Assembly (NCBI GenBank): GCA_013140985.1 | Contig: JABFRU010000007.1 | Span: 124,001-188,000, forward strand | Direction of reading: 5' to 3' | DNA: 64,000 bases | Origin: Chitinophagaceae bacterium | GTDB taxonomy: Bacteria; Bacteroidota; Bacteroidia; Chitinophagales; Chitinophagaceae | Shown: in pieces, positions 56,801 to 64,000 of the stretch | How positions within the stretch are numbered: position 1 is the first letter of the stretch | How the letters are laid out: each line of letters begins with the position of its first letter | Made by a program: the position numbers and the translations under genes | The notes under the pieces: model-generated | Seen by the model: the letters and a program-made list of their open reading frames with translations, nothing else | What the model was told of the DNA's origin: nothing | Database searches by the model: none

Positions 56801-57414
56801 CTCTTCTTTAATACCTGGTTGATCTGTTTGTCAAAGTCATGCGCAGGCAATCGGGTTCTTTCGTCATTATAATTAGGATCAGATATACTATAAAGAAAAT
56901 TAAGTGCATGCTGTTGCTGAGGTCGTACAGGGACTGATCCATTGATCATCCTGTAAACAGGTGTTCGGGATAAACATTCCAGGAATAATCCATCTCCGCT
57001 TATAGCCGGGCCGCCCTGCTTCACAGGGAGAAAACATAATTCCCAGGGAAAATTGGTCAGCATCCTGGCATTATTTCCTTCTGCCGCAATGATGATCTCC
57101 TCATCCAGGTAGCGGTTAAATTCGTCAATATGAATATCTCCAAGATTTGAAAAAAGAAATTTGCGAAAAGCGGTAGCAATACCGGTATCAAAATCGGCGG
57201 ATAATGGGGGTCTTCTGTACAGTTGTAAAAAATCCGCTACCTTACTTTTATCCGTACCATCCCAAACAATATTTGAATTGACATTTCCGGATGCCAATTG
57301 AATACTTATATCATACTTATTTTCTGTAAGCTTATTTCTTTTTTTAAAGCTAAAAAAACATCTTTTAGCTTTGATTTCCCGTGAGAGTTTAATATCAATT
57401 CGTACAGGTGCCAC
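53800..57414 (-). CDS. CHAT protease-STAND ATPase fusion (1204 aa)
   Basis: Residues about 100-390 form a caspase-like CHAT domain with the catalytic His in LILVSHGQ (H248) and the catalytic Cys in YLIACDLA (C288), followed by GIPAVVAMQSSI. A STAND-type NTPase follows, with Walker A GKNISGKT (441-448) and a Walker B-like LILILDN (about 550). The C-terminal third (about 760-1180) is all-helical and TPR-like, a probable ligand sensor. In known STAND systems ligand binding triggers ATP-dependent oligomerisation and activates the effector, here a protease. The start is a GTG at 57414. It is the first gene of a tight operon with unknown, QueC-like and ASCH proteins. Cytoplasmic. Confidence 0.9.
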   Translation of the reverse strand: MAPVRIDIKLSREIKAKRCFFSFKKRNKLTENKYDISIQLASGNVNSNIVWDGTDKSKVADFLQLYRRPPLSADFDTGIATAFRKFLFSNLGDIHIDEFNRYLDEEIIIAAEGNNARMLTNFPWELCFLPVKQGGPAISGDGLFLECLSRTPVYRMINGSVPVRPQQQHALNFLYSISDPNYNDERTRLPAHDFDKQINQVLKKRRTLLDFFGTTSNNVTGDKYKPSFQQLITQIDVQRPNVLILVSHGQTINGVPQLYFEEGWKNVDDLANHLKSTNSVYIVYLIACDLAFYDDGATSASGAKVLLDAGIPAVVAMQSSILAKAGVKFIESLVDHMLTSSVNQVDFSLARAVKFARHTVYRDVVTNPKRDLDWTFPALFMGEGAQIHMKELSQLVNGYIESLKFMLKKNFPVQHDYYPRLKEEESIQKIFHTAGIHFIKGKNISGKTTVVRQAGEQYLQNAIDNKNTDIRPLLYIDLSSYRDNPLENVISLINIINEKIKQLQFPGTSFSLIKTISASDIMTSESSVKDILVSFLENTRLILILDNITTVHLQNIGGIIAGLQTELRDSVVIVLTDDPVADYGLVHPVLVIDDLTQEETGEFVAAKGGDQTKDYFRLSGGNIFALKQLLKGTVMQEDDISRENYAIGVLASIQKQFGDSFADSVLALSVLPLGLNPELAEFFPFDWEEIEQLKDEDFIWIEETDDDDIFYFVPAFIAQPWQYLFNDNINNHTQAFIDQFAGIIADDPEKKLPAILNKAGGFEFIRAIILMIVKKDINDQDNLLVVQFVCMNLHTELYKRSEWFKSYEIWSLYLNDKNLAIESTESIHWLRFGKTALLLGFMNQAQLCIEKARTRPRSALDIIELNDLEAGYFKAAGLVDKKTEIEELYQKNARLIEVEMKANDADLSHLKVKKALNFYNWAIFQKWWNHDIAGARGMLAQARKLYQEAGEELMMYVLEKEEADMLIDDIVTNPEFQDEILDKLHRSRKYFEGTMNRTELNEIYYRLGRFYKKLYGIKKEIDYLNKSISYYGWCEESARESNYFRMEQFAYGYKVVLSASNNNTTQKKIATEEINKIAKRLMTYSKDVWSVRVVRNFKWWQALFLKEIGSNEEYLEALLDNFKYATTLPLHPHGTEDLGKAAMILQEIIRYYETNNLPAELIGFYYEYKEQLKNWFNDPDPVEFTSGQFKEYLNSITIKPNYYG

Positions 57415-57804
57415 AAATAATCGATAAGGTTTAAACGAAAATTCCCTTGAATTTACAAACTGTAAAATGAGTATCCAAACGAAGAGTGAATTACCTGAAG
57501 ATAACTCTGAAATTTACAAAAGAACTCCTTTTTATTAGAATACAACTTATCCCGGCGATCCGAAATTCCCATTATTTGTATCTAAGTCTGTTAGAAAAAA
57601 AACAGTGCCATATTATCCCGTATACTTCCATTTTAAACCGACTTTCGTTAGAACATCACGTGAGTGTCCGATAAAATATAGTTTATCGTTGATCGGATCG
57701 ACTGGAATTGAATCGACTTACAGGTGTGTTCTTTAGAAAAGATGCTCCTTGATACCTAATAACCAATAATCATTGAGCGTTTGATCCTTTAGGCCACATC
57801 GCCC

Positions 57805-57916
57805 GGTGGCCTCCCAGATTCGAACGGGTTCAGATTTCACGTCCTAAAACACTTTATATAAATCAACTAACAATTATGCTATTATTTCAAAATCGAAATG
57901 TCACCAAAACTACACC
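57805..57916. repeat. Scar D: tRNA 3'-end-like fragment plus TACACC box
   Basis: TGGCCTCCCAGATTCGAACG (57807-57826) is the best match to a reversed tRNA T-loop (GTTCGAATC) with acceptor strand. AATGTCACCAAAACTACACC (57897-57916) is the distal box. Order, orientation and 99-bp spacing equal scar C. Confidence 0.65.
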
Positions 57917-57972
57917 TCTTTCAAAAAACTTATCATCCCAATGACATCCATAAATCCAGAGTTGAAAGTATT

Positions 57973-58077
57973 TGATCCTTAGGGATTCGAGCCAGACAAT
58001 TGCATTTTCTAAATCACTTTGTTGTTAAAGTAATTTTCTAGGAAGTGAAAAGGTAGTAATATCATTAAAACACCACC
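57973..58077. repeat. Scar E: degenerate second copy next to scar D
   Basis: TGATCCTTAGGGATTCGAGC (57973-57992) is followed at a similar distance by AATATCATTAAAACACCACC (58058-58077), which matches scar D's distal box at 15 of 20 positions by eye. It sits directly downstream of scar D, suggesting tandem or repeated use of the same site. Confidence 0.4.
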
Positions 58078-58377
58078 ACTCACTAAATCCTCAACGAAAT
58101 AATAACTACAAAGAAGCCTATATTATTGAGCAATCGCAAGCACTTTAAAAATATCTCTTATCATTTCGCCGGTGTTCAGTATTTGAATCTATTGGCTCTT
58201 TTCCTGACATAATCAATGTCATTTAGGGTCTGATGGGCAAGTGGATTTGAGAATTTTTAATTATTTGACTACCAACATTTTAGTATTCAATTTAGTGTGG
58301 CGGGTTTGCTTACATTAGGCAAAATAAAAAATGATGAATTTTATTTTTCAATTTTCTATAATAGTCTAAAGTAGGAT

Positions 58378-59826
58378 ATGGTCAGGAAATTACTACTACT
58401 AATTATCCCCCCTCAAAAAGGTCTATTAAAAGGCTTTGCAACAGGCATTGTGTCCTTGGCCGAATACCTGTCTCAAAAGAAGGCGGAGAGTTTTGTAGAT
58501 GTACAAATTATCGACTACAGCCAAGACACTCCGGAAGAGGTATTTATTGATTCATTGAAATATGCAGGAGTTGAAAACCTGGTAGTTGGTGTTACTACCA
58601 CTACGGCGAGTTATCAATCGGCGATTGATGTGGCGAAATCTTATAAACAGAATATTCCTTCATGCAATGTTATTTTTGGTGGGCATCATGCCAGCGCTGA
58701 TCCGGAAACCGTTTTACGCAACAATATCGGCATTGTGGATTATATTATTGCAGGTGAAGGAGAAGTAGCATTATATAATTTTTTGCATGATTTTCCGCAA
58801 GTAAGGAATACGCCTAACCTTATCTATATTGATAAAAGTGATATCATAAAAAACACACATGCGCCGCTTCTTAGTCAAGAAGATTTGGATCTTATCATGC
58901 TCGGGTACAAAGAGAGAAAATTGTATGGACACGCAGGTAAGTTTGATACGATTACATATGTTTCGGCACGTGGATGTCCGCTGCAATGCTCATTTTGTGC
59001 TGTTGCGAACCAAAAAATGAGGACCAAGAGCACAAAAAAAGTTTGTGAAGATATTAGTCAGATTCTTGATTTGGGATTTAATACAATTGCGATAGAGGAC
59101 AATTTCTTTGCCCATTCCCATGTGAGAACGATGGAGTTATGCAGTTCTCTTAGCGAAGTCAGAAAAAGCTACCCTAGCTTTCGTTGGGATTGTCAAACTA
59201 GAGTAGAATCGCTAAAAAACCCCGATATTATCATGGCAATGGAACGTGCGGGCTGTTACGCAGTTTATCTTGGAGTAGAAGCTTTGAATTATGACCATTT
59301 GATTTACCTGGGAAAATCAAAAACACCTGACCGTTATCTTGAATTACTTTCAGACTTGGTAATCCCTAACTTATTAAAATCTTCCGTGAATTGTTTTATC
59401 AATATTCAGTTTGGAATACCGGGATCGAATTCACAACATGATTCACAAACAATAAGTACCCTAGCCGCTATCGGTAAAAGAGCGGCAAGCATGCGTAAAA
59501 AAGTCACAGTTTTCCCGATGTTGCATGTTATATATCCGGGGACAAAGCATTACTTCGATGGCGTTACTGTTGGATATTTTTCGAAAGATGTCTTTGAAAG
59601 ATTTACACAATGGGAAGCATCCCAAATAAGTCTTTACAATTGGATGGGCGACAATTTTGCACACGGTACGGGTGGTATCCCACAAGGCATATTAAATAAG
59701 GAAAAACTCAGAGAAGGAAAATTTGAAATCATTACTGATAAAGTTTTGGAAATTCAAAATTTATTGTCAAAAGTAAAATACATGGAAGGGATCAGTCTCT
59801 TTGAATATAAACCATTCATTAATTAA
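58378..59826 (+). CDS. B12-binding-type radical SAM protein (482 aa)
   Basis: The N-terminal ~150 residues look like a cobalamin-binding Rossmann domain (VVGVTTTTASYQSAIDVAKS, FGGHHASADPETVL, IIAGEGEVALYNFL). The base-off DxHxxG motif is not seen. The radical SAM core follows with the iron-sulphur motif C200-x3-C204-x2-C207 (SARGCPLQCSFCAV) and the later LGVEALNYD segment. Such enzymes cleave SAM to a 5'-deoxyadenosyl radical and methylate or rearrange their substrate. GTAGGAT precedes the ATG at 58378. Its stop is 11 bp before the solute-binding lipoprotein, so it heads a five-gene operon with an ABC importer, which suggests that its product or substrate is transported. Substrate unknown. 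Confidence 0.85.
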   Translation: MVRKLLLLIIPPQKGLLKGFATGIVSLAEYLSQKKAESFVDVQIIDYSQDTPEEVFIDSLKYAGVENLVVGVTTTTASYQSAIDVAKSYKQNIPSCNVIFGGHHASADPETVLRNNIGIVDYIIAGEGEVALYNFLHDFPQVRNTPNLIYIDKSDIIKNTHAPLLSQEDLDLIMLGYKERKLYGHAGKFDTITYVSARGCPLQCSFCAVANQKMRTKSTKKVCEDISQILDLGFNTIAIEDNFFAHSHVRTMELCSSLSEVRKSYPSFRWDCQTRVESLKNPDIIMAMERAGCYAVYLGVEALNYDHLIYLGKSKTPDRYLELLSDLVIPNLLKSSVNCFINIQFGIPGSNSQHDSQTISTLAAIGKRAASMRKKVTVFPMLHVIYPGTKHYFDGVTVGYFSKDVFERFTQWEASQISLYNWMGDNFAHGTGGIPQGILNKEKLREGKFEIITDKVLEIQNLLSKVKYMEGISLFEYKPFIN

Positions 59827-59837
59827 ACTTATTGCTT

Positions 59838-60806
59838 ATGAAAAAGCCTTTATATATCGTTCTCGGTTTTTTATTATTGCTTGGGATATTTTCATGCGAT
59901 ACAATAAAGAAAGAGAAAAAAATCGTTATTATTAATTTGATGCAACATCCTGTGCTTGATTCGATACAGGCACAGACTAAATCGTATTTGTTGAGAAACA
60001 ACTATGACAAAGCACACAACTATATAATTATCGAAAAAAATCTCTTAGGGCAGAAGGAATTGCTCTCTACTGTTGTTAATGAAGTTGTTTCCGAAAACCC
60101 CGAAATAATAATAGCTATTACGACGCCGGTGGCCCAAGCTGTAATCAAAAAAGCAAAATGCCCGGTGGTTTTTAGTGTGGTTACAGATCCCGTCGAAGCA
60201 GGTATCATGGATTCTATTAATCAAACTTTGCCTTTGATAACAGGTACATCTGATGTATTTCCTTATGAAAAACAAATAAAACTCATAAAAGCTATTCATC
60301 CCAATTCCAAAAATGTGGGAATGGTATATGATCCCGGCGAAGCGGCCTCTCGGTTTGCTTTGAGAGAATTGCAGAAAATTTGTCCTAAATACGGTCTTGA
60401 ATTAATTATCAAACCGGTTACTTCGGTTGTTGAAATCCCTATTGCTGCCAGGAGTCTATATGGGAAGGCCGATGTAATTTTTGTATCGAGTGATAATACA
60501 GTAATTGCTGGTGTATCCGCATTGGTCTCATTCTGTATTAAGAATAAAATCCCCTTATATGTCGGGGAAACTGGGTCAGTTGAAAAAGGAGGTATTGCTA
60601 CCTGTTCTGTTTCTTACGGAAGTTTTGGCGAAGCTACTGGTCGGCTCGCCGCCCAATTGCTTTCCGGGAAAAGAAATATCCCTATCTATATTCCCTCGGA
60701 ATTTGAGACAGTGATAAACATGAAGGCAGCTTCGATGATGGGAGTTACAATCCCGGAGAATATTCTTTCTACTGCGAACATAGTTTATACAGAAATAAAA
60801 AAATAA
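59838..60806 (+). CDS. ABC transporter substrate-binding lipoprotein (TrpX/COG2984-like)
   Basis: I chose the ATG at 59838, since MKKPLYIVLGFLLLLGIFSC is a textbook lipoprotein signal with lipobox GIFSC; an upstream TTG at 59832 adds only two residues. The mature protein has the two-lobe pattern of this family: IVIINLMQHPVLDSIQAQTK at the start, IIIAITTPVAQAVI, PVVFSVVTDPVEAGI, VGMVYDPGEAASRFALRELQ and YGSFGEATGRLAAQLLSGKR. Characterised relatives bind tryptophan or other aromatic compounds. It would present its ligand to the permease encoded 3 bp downstream. Confidence 0.88.
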   Translation: MKKPLYIVLGFLLLLGIFSCDTIKKEKKIVIINLMQHPVLDSIQAQTKSYLLRNNYDKAHNYIIIEKNLLGQKELLSTVVNEVVSENPEIIIAITTPVAQAVIKKAKCPVVFSVVTDPVEAGIMDSINQTLPLITGTSDVFPYEKQIKLIKAIHPNSKNVGMVYDPGEAASRFALRELQKICPKYGLELIIKPVTSVVEIPIAARSLYGKADVIFVSSDNTVIAGVSALVSFCIKNKIPLYVGETGSVEKGGIATCSVSYGSFGEATGRLAAQLLSGKRNIPIYIPSEFETVINMKAASMMGVTIPENILSTANIVYTEIKK

Positions 60807-60809
60807 TCA

Positions 60810-61658
60810 GTGATTCTTTCCCAGATACTCGAAAATGGTTTTACTCAAGGCCTCATCTTTTCACTAGTGGTGATGTCATTGTCTTTATCATACCGGCTAT
60901 TGAAATTCCCAGACATTAGTATCGAAGGCACATTTGCTTTAAGCGCCGCCGTTTTTGGCGTACTGGTCTCAAACAACAATTCATTTATCATTGCTGCAAC
61001 AGCTGCATTGATCTCATGCGTTGTTATGGGTAGTATGACAGCCATGCTTCATCATTACCTGCGCATCAATAAATTCTTATCTGGAATATTGATCGTTACA
61101 GCCAGTTATTCAATCATTGCAAGGGTCATTGGGGGATCGAATGTTTCTTTGCTCGATTTTAATTTAAGTGTTCAAGGCTTGTTTTTATGGATACTGATTG
61201 CAGTGGGCCTATCCGTTACCGCATTTCTCTTCTATCATTCAGTAAAAGGTATCCAGATAAGAGGTAGCGCATTGAATCCTGAATTATCCAGGAGTTTGGG
61301 TTATAAAACAGGTGGGCTCCTTATTGCAGGGTTATCGTTCAACAACATTTTTGCCGGTATGTCGGGAATTATGTTTGCAACCGATGCCGGCTTTTCGGAT
61401 CTGAAAATTGGACAAGGTATATTAATTACAGCTTTAGCTGCACTTTCCATAGGAGAAGCGATAGTGCCGCAAAGGAAGGTTTCGTTACTGCTCTATTGCA
61501 TACTTAGTAGTTTTATCGGAAGCATAGCTTACCAGATACTTTGGGCAGCTGCGTTACAATTTGATATACGGCCATCAGACCTGAAACTGTTATCCGCCCT
61601 TATAGTTATTGCATTATTTCTTATCAGGAAAAAGAAAGATACAGGAGATGAATTATAG
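60810..61658 (+). CDS. ABC transporter permease (COG4120-like)
   Basis: The 282-residue protein begins at a GTG and has about eight or nine hydrophobic segments. It carries the family-typical opening FPDISIEGTFALSAAVFGVL and the later GLSFNNIFAGMSGIMFATDA. Permeases of this type pair with COG2984 solute-binding proteins. It lies 3 bp after the binding-protein gene and overlaps the ATPase gene by 11 bp, so the three form one importer. The size is normal for the family. Confidence 0.85.
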   Translation: MILSQILENGFTQGLIFSLVVMSLSLSYRLLKFPDISIEGTFALSAAVFGVLVSNNNSFIIAATAALISCVVMGSMTAMLHHYLRINKFLSGILIVTASYSIIARVIGGSNVSLLDFNLSVQGLFLWILIAVGLSVTAFLFYHSVKGIQIRGSALNPELSRSLGYKTGGLLIAGLSFNNIFAGMSGIMFATDAGFSDLKIGQGILITALAALSIGEAIVPQRKVSLLLYCILSSFIGSIAYQILWAAALQFDIRPSDLKLLSALIVIALFLIRKKKDTGDEL

Positions 61659-62316
61659 CACCCCTATATTAACTATCCGAAACGTGAGCGTGTATTACTC
61701 AAAGTATGGCAATACCATAAAAGCGCTTGACAATTGTTCAACAAGAGATCTGCGAAGCGGCGAATGGCTTTTTTTAAAAGGACCTAATGGGGCAGGAAAG
61801 AGTACTTTGTTCAAGGCAATCACTCGTACTGTAAATATATCTTCTGGATCTATAGAATTGAATGGCAAGAATATCCACAAGCTATCGAATCGTGAATTGT
61901 TTCAAAAGATCTTCTTGATCTCTCAAAACCCTGATACAAGCACAGTTGGTGAGTTGACTGTGGAGGAAAACTTGGTTTTTTCAAGTCCCAGACTAAGTCA
62001 TACATCAATAAAGAATGCAATAGAATATTCTCAATTATCGAATCACCGACATCATCTTGCCAAAAATCTTTCAGGCGGTCAACGTCAGTTACTGGCTCTG
62101 CAGATCGCACGCCTGAGAAAAACTAAATTGCTGTTGCTGGATGAGCCTTTTGCTGCTCTTGATCCTGCAAATGAAAAAAAAGGGTTAGAATTGGTAGAAC
62201 AATTGAATATGGATGGAGTTACGATCTTTTTCATTACACATGACGATGACTTGATTGCAAAGAAGCAACATTCAGGATCGGAACTATTCACAATCTTAAA
62301 CGGGAAAATAATATAA
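61648..62316 (+). CDS. ABC transporter ATP-binding protein
   Basis: The ATG at 61648, preceded by AGGAG, is preferred to one at 61609 that lies inside the permease gene. The 222-residue product has Walker A GPNGAGKST (45-53), the Q-loop, ABC signature LSGGQ (141-145), Walker B LLLLDEP (D165, E166) and the switch histidine in FFITHDDD. It energises the importer formed with the two preceding genes. It is shorter than most COG1101 ATPases (about 260 aa) but lacks no core motif. Confidence 0.9.
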   Translation: MNYSTPILTIRNVSVYYSKYGNTIKALDNCSTRDLRSGEWLFLKGPNGAGKSTLFKAITRTVNISSGSIELNGKNIHKLSNRELFQKIFLISQNPDTSTVGELTVEENLVFSSPRLSHTSIKNAIEYSQLSNHRHHLAKNLSGGQRQLLALQIARLRKTKLLLLDEPFAALDPANEKKGLELVEQLNMDGVTIFFITHDDDLIAKKQHSGSELFTILNGKII

Positions 62317-62317
62317 T

Positions 62318-64000
62318 ATGGTAGGAACTACAAACGTGGATGAACAAAAAATCTGGAGAATAGTTTATTCCTTGTTGAATGCAGTCAACTTGTTTTCCGA
62401 CGAGTCAACGGTAGAAGTAATACCTATTATAGACAGGTTTTTATTATTAATCCAGCGAAATATTGGTATTGATATTATTGATGAGGAAAACCCGAACCAG
62501 GAAAGGATCGTGTACTCAAGTGCTTTACGGTTAGGAGGTGAAGAACTGTATAAACGTATCAGTAAAATAAAGAAGGAACATTATGTTGGCGAGTTTGAGT
62601 TGGAAAGACCAGGAAGGTTCCGGTTGTATGCATACAAGTTTGTAAACAATCAAATGGGTATTTTCAAAGGCCATGACCAGGATAAGGCTTTATTAAGACA
62701 GCTGCTGGCCTGCATTAATCGAAAAGATCATTTTATAGATGATGTTACTACTCCATTAAGGCAAGGACTGTATAAAGTTTTTATGCGGATCGCTAACGCA
62801 CCGGAAAAAAATAAAGTACGATTCAGATTATCAAACTTCAAACTGGATAATACTACTATTGAACATAAAACTGCTGTTGATTGCAAAAAAGGGATTCGAC
62901 ATATCCTTGATATAGCTTATAGCAGTCTTAGCCATAATACGTTTGTATATAGCACAAAATTCAAAATGCCTGGCTTCTTTTGTGTTTTAAGGTATCCATA
63001 TCAGCGAGGAGAGTACGATTATTCTGCGCAAATATTATTTTCTAATCAACAAAAAAATGCAATCGACCGGGAATATTCCACGAAATATTCCACTGCCGAG
63101 TTGGAAGAGCATCTTGAGGCCGACAATGTTTCGATGGCTGATCGATGTTTCAGGATGGATACCGTTCAATTCGACCTAATGTATGAGCAATGGGACAGGA
63201 ATGATCGAAACAATAGGCGGAGTCGAAGTGAACGTGATTTTTATACCAATGTCTTAGATAACAACGAACCAAAATTTGTATTTTATACACCTATTCATGT
63301 AAATGGCGCAGCATGGCTTGCGCAATATAGAATACTGGCTGATAAAAGGAATTCAATGAGCCATTGGTCGATGACCTATGAAATGTGTGTTCAGTATACA
63401 TTTCTTGTAGCAGAAAAGATCAGGCTCCTGGCAAGAGAAAAATATTTTAGCCTGCTACAGCAAATACTACAGGAACTTGCTGACACACACGATGATATCA
63501 CTTCCTTCATCACTGAAAGCAAGATTAGGCTGGACATTCTCGGAGCTTTTTTCCCCTACCCGGTCCCTTTCTTTTTGCCGGATGATGAGGATATGGGTGT
63601 AGAAGTTTATCTCCTGCGAATGCAGAATGATCGTTTTATTCTGCTCATGAACGAACTTTGGAACAGTTCAATCCACTATGATGCTATCGACAGGCAGCAA
63701 ACTCAAAACCAGATAATTGAGATTTGTCGTATTGTCGGCAATAATGCCAGCGCCAAAAAGATCAATAACGAGATCATTTCTAGCTCCTACCGTATTGCAC
63801 ACTTTTACGGCAACAGGCTGAAATTAATGGATAAGCCTCTCACCAATGCGCTCACTAAGTTGCGTGACCGCGATACTTTCACTGATGACCTCAATACCGA
63901 CCTTGAAGAACACGAACGTATTCATAAAAGCGTTGAAGATATTTCCTTTTTGCTCAACATTATTTCCAAGCAACATACGGAAAGGATCAAGGGTCGTCCT
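62318..64000 (+). CDS. Large unknown protein (partial, continues beyond window)
   Basis: An open frame of 561 codons starts at an ATG 2 bp after the ATPase stop and reaches the window edge without a stop. The product is soluble, with no signal peptide or membrane helix. A part near residues 500-560 (SSYRIAHFYGNRLKLMDKPL, then EHERIHKSVEDISFLLNIIS) is helical and resembles the dimerisation/phosphoacceptor region of a sensor kinase, but no H-box or ATP-binding motif is convincing in the visible part. I do not recognise the family. The operon position suggests that it senses the transporter or its ligand. Confidence 0.65.
   Translation, partial: MVGTTNVDEQKIWRIVYSLLNAVNLFSDESTVEVIPIIDRFLLLIQRNIGIDIIDEENPNQERIVYSSALRLGGEELYKRISKIKKEHYVGEFELERPGRFRLYAYKFVNNQMGIFKGHDQDKALLRQLLACINRKDHFIDDVTTPLRQGLYKVFMRIANAPEKNKVRFRLSNFKLDNTTIEHKTAVDCKKGIRHILDIAYSSLSHNTFVYSTKFKMPGFFCVLRYPYQRGEYDYSAQILFSNQQKNAIDREYSTKYSTAELEEHLEADNVSMADRCFRMDTVQFDLMYEQWDRNDRNNRRSRSERDFYTNVLDNNEPKFVFYTPIHVNGAAWLAQYRILADKRNSMSHWSMTYEMCVQYTFLVAEKIRLLAREKYFSLLQQILQELADTHDDITSFITESKIRLDILGAFFPYPVPFFLPDDEDMGVEVYLLRMQNDRFILLMNELWNSSIHYDAIDRQQTQNQIIEICRIVGNNASAKKINNEIISSSYRIAHFYGNRLKLMDKPLTNALTKLRDRDTFTDDLNTDLEEHERIHKSVEDISFLLNIISKQHTERIKGRP

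Larger units (their letters stand above)
57415..58377. other. Intergenic region between CHAT operon and radical SAM operon
   Basis: The 963 bp contain scar D (57805-57916) and a degenerate scar E (57973-58077). No convincing gene is present. The remaining sequence must hold two divergent promoters, for the CHAT gene and the radical SAM gene; a TATAAT-like run lies about 20 bp before 58378 but no full consensus was identified. Confidence 0.5.

Noticed and set aside
57486-57674. Short plus-strand frame upstream of the CHAT gene
   Set aside because: No ribosome-binding site, no recognisable protein features, and it lies in a gap dominated by scar sequence.
58171-58290. A sixth tRNA-like scar (GGTGTTCAGTATTTGAATC)
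   Set aside because: The proximal part is weak and no distal TACACC-type box is found at the expected distance.

Overview
The window reads as a chromosomal segment of a Bacteroidota bacterium, probably close to Chitinophagaceae. The reasons are weak or absent Shine-Dalgarno sequences, -7 elements of the TAnnTTTG type, an RteC-like regulator, very large Bacteroidota-style Rhs proteins and numerous secreted proteins or lipoproteins. No rRNA, complete tRNA, CRISPR array or intact transposase/integrase was seen.

Layout. (1) 1-5.2 kb is a housekeeping/stress block: a partial conserved hypothetical gene, a lipoprotein, bacterioferritin, a divergent AI-2E/PerM-type permease, a tandem universal stress protein, two small envelope-associated proteins and a hemerythrin-like protein, closed by a strong terminator. 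(2) 5.4-7.2 kb holds mobile-element accessory genes (RteC-like, excisionase-like HTH, two small unknowns) without an integrase. (3) 7.9-24.7 kb is a two-gene Tc (ABC) toxin operon: a TcB-TcC fusion with a unique C-terminal tail, then a 3139-residue TcA. (4) 25.2-50.0 kb has an isolated FkbM methyltransferase, then on the minus strand a secreted Rhs-type cluster: outer-membrane barrel protein, small secreted beta-sandwich protein, 2605-residue SpvB-like/PA14 protein, small secreted protein, 3187-residue Rhs protein with a variable tail, and a candidate immunity lipoprotein, followed by an S74-like coiled-coil protein. (5) 50.6-57.4 kb is a tight minus-strand operon that looks like an undescribed defence system: CHAT protease-STAND ATPase, 48-residue basic protein, 230-residue unknown, QueC/QatC-like PP-loop enzyme and ASCH protein, with a four-helix membrane protein just downstream. 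(6) 58.4-64 kb is a plus-strand operon: radical SAM protein, lipoprotein solute-binding protein, permease, ATPase and a large unknown protein running off the window.

The most unexpected structural observation is that the intergenic gaps separating these modules (5.2, 24.95, 50.4, 57.8 and, more degenerate, 58.0 kb) each contain the same two-part repeat in the same orientation: a tRNA 3'-end-like fragment (T-loop plus acceptor, reverse complement) followed 90-140 bp later by a conserved box of consensus TGTCNCYRAAAMTACACC. I infer that these are scars of successive site-specific integrations, and that the accessory modules were delivered as cassettes into one hotspot. The housekeeping block ends at the first scar.

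Functionally, the accessory part is dominated by conflict systems: an injectable Tc toxin, a contact- or secretion-type Rhs toxin with its own envelope proteins, and a protease/nucleotide-modification-like immune operon.
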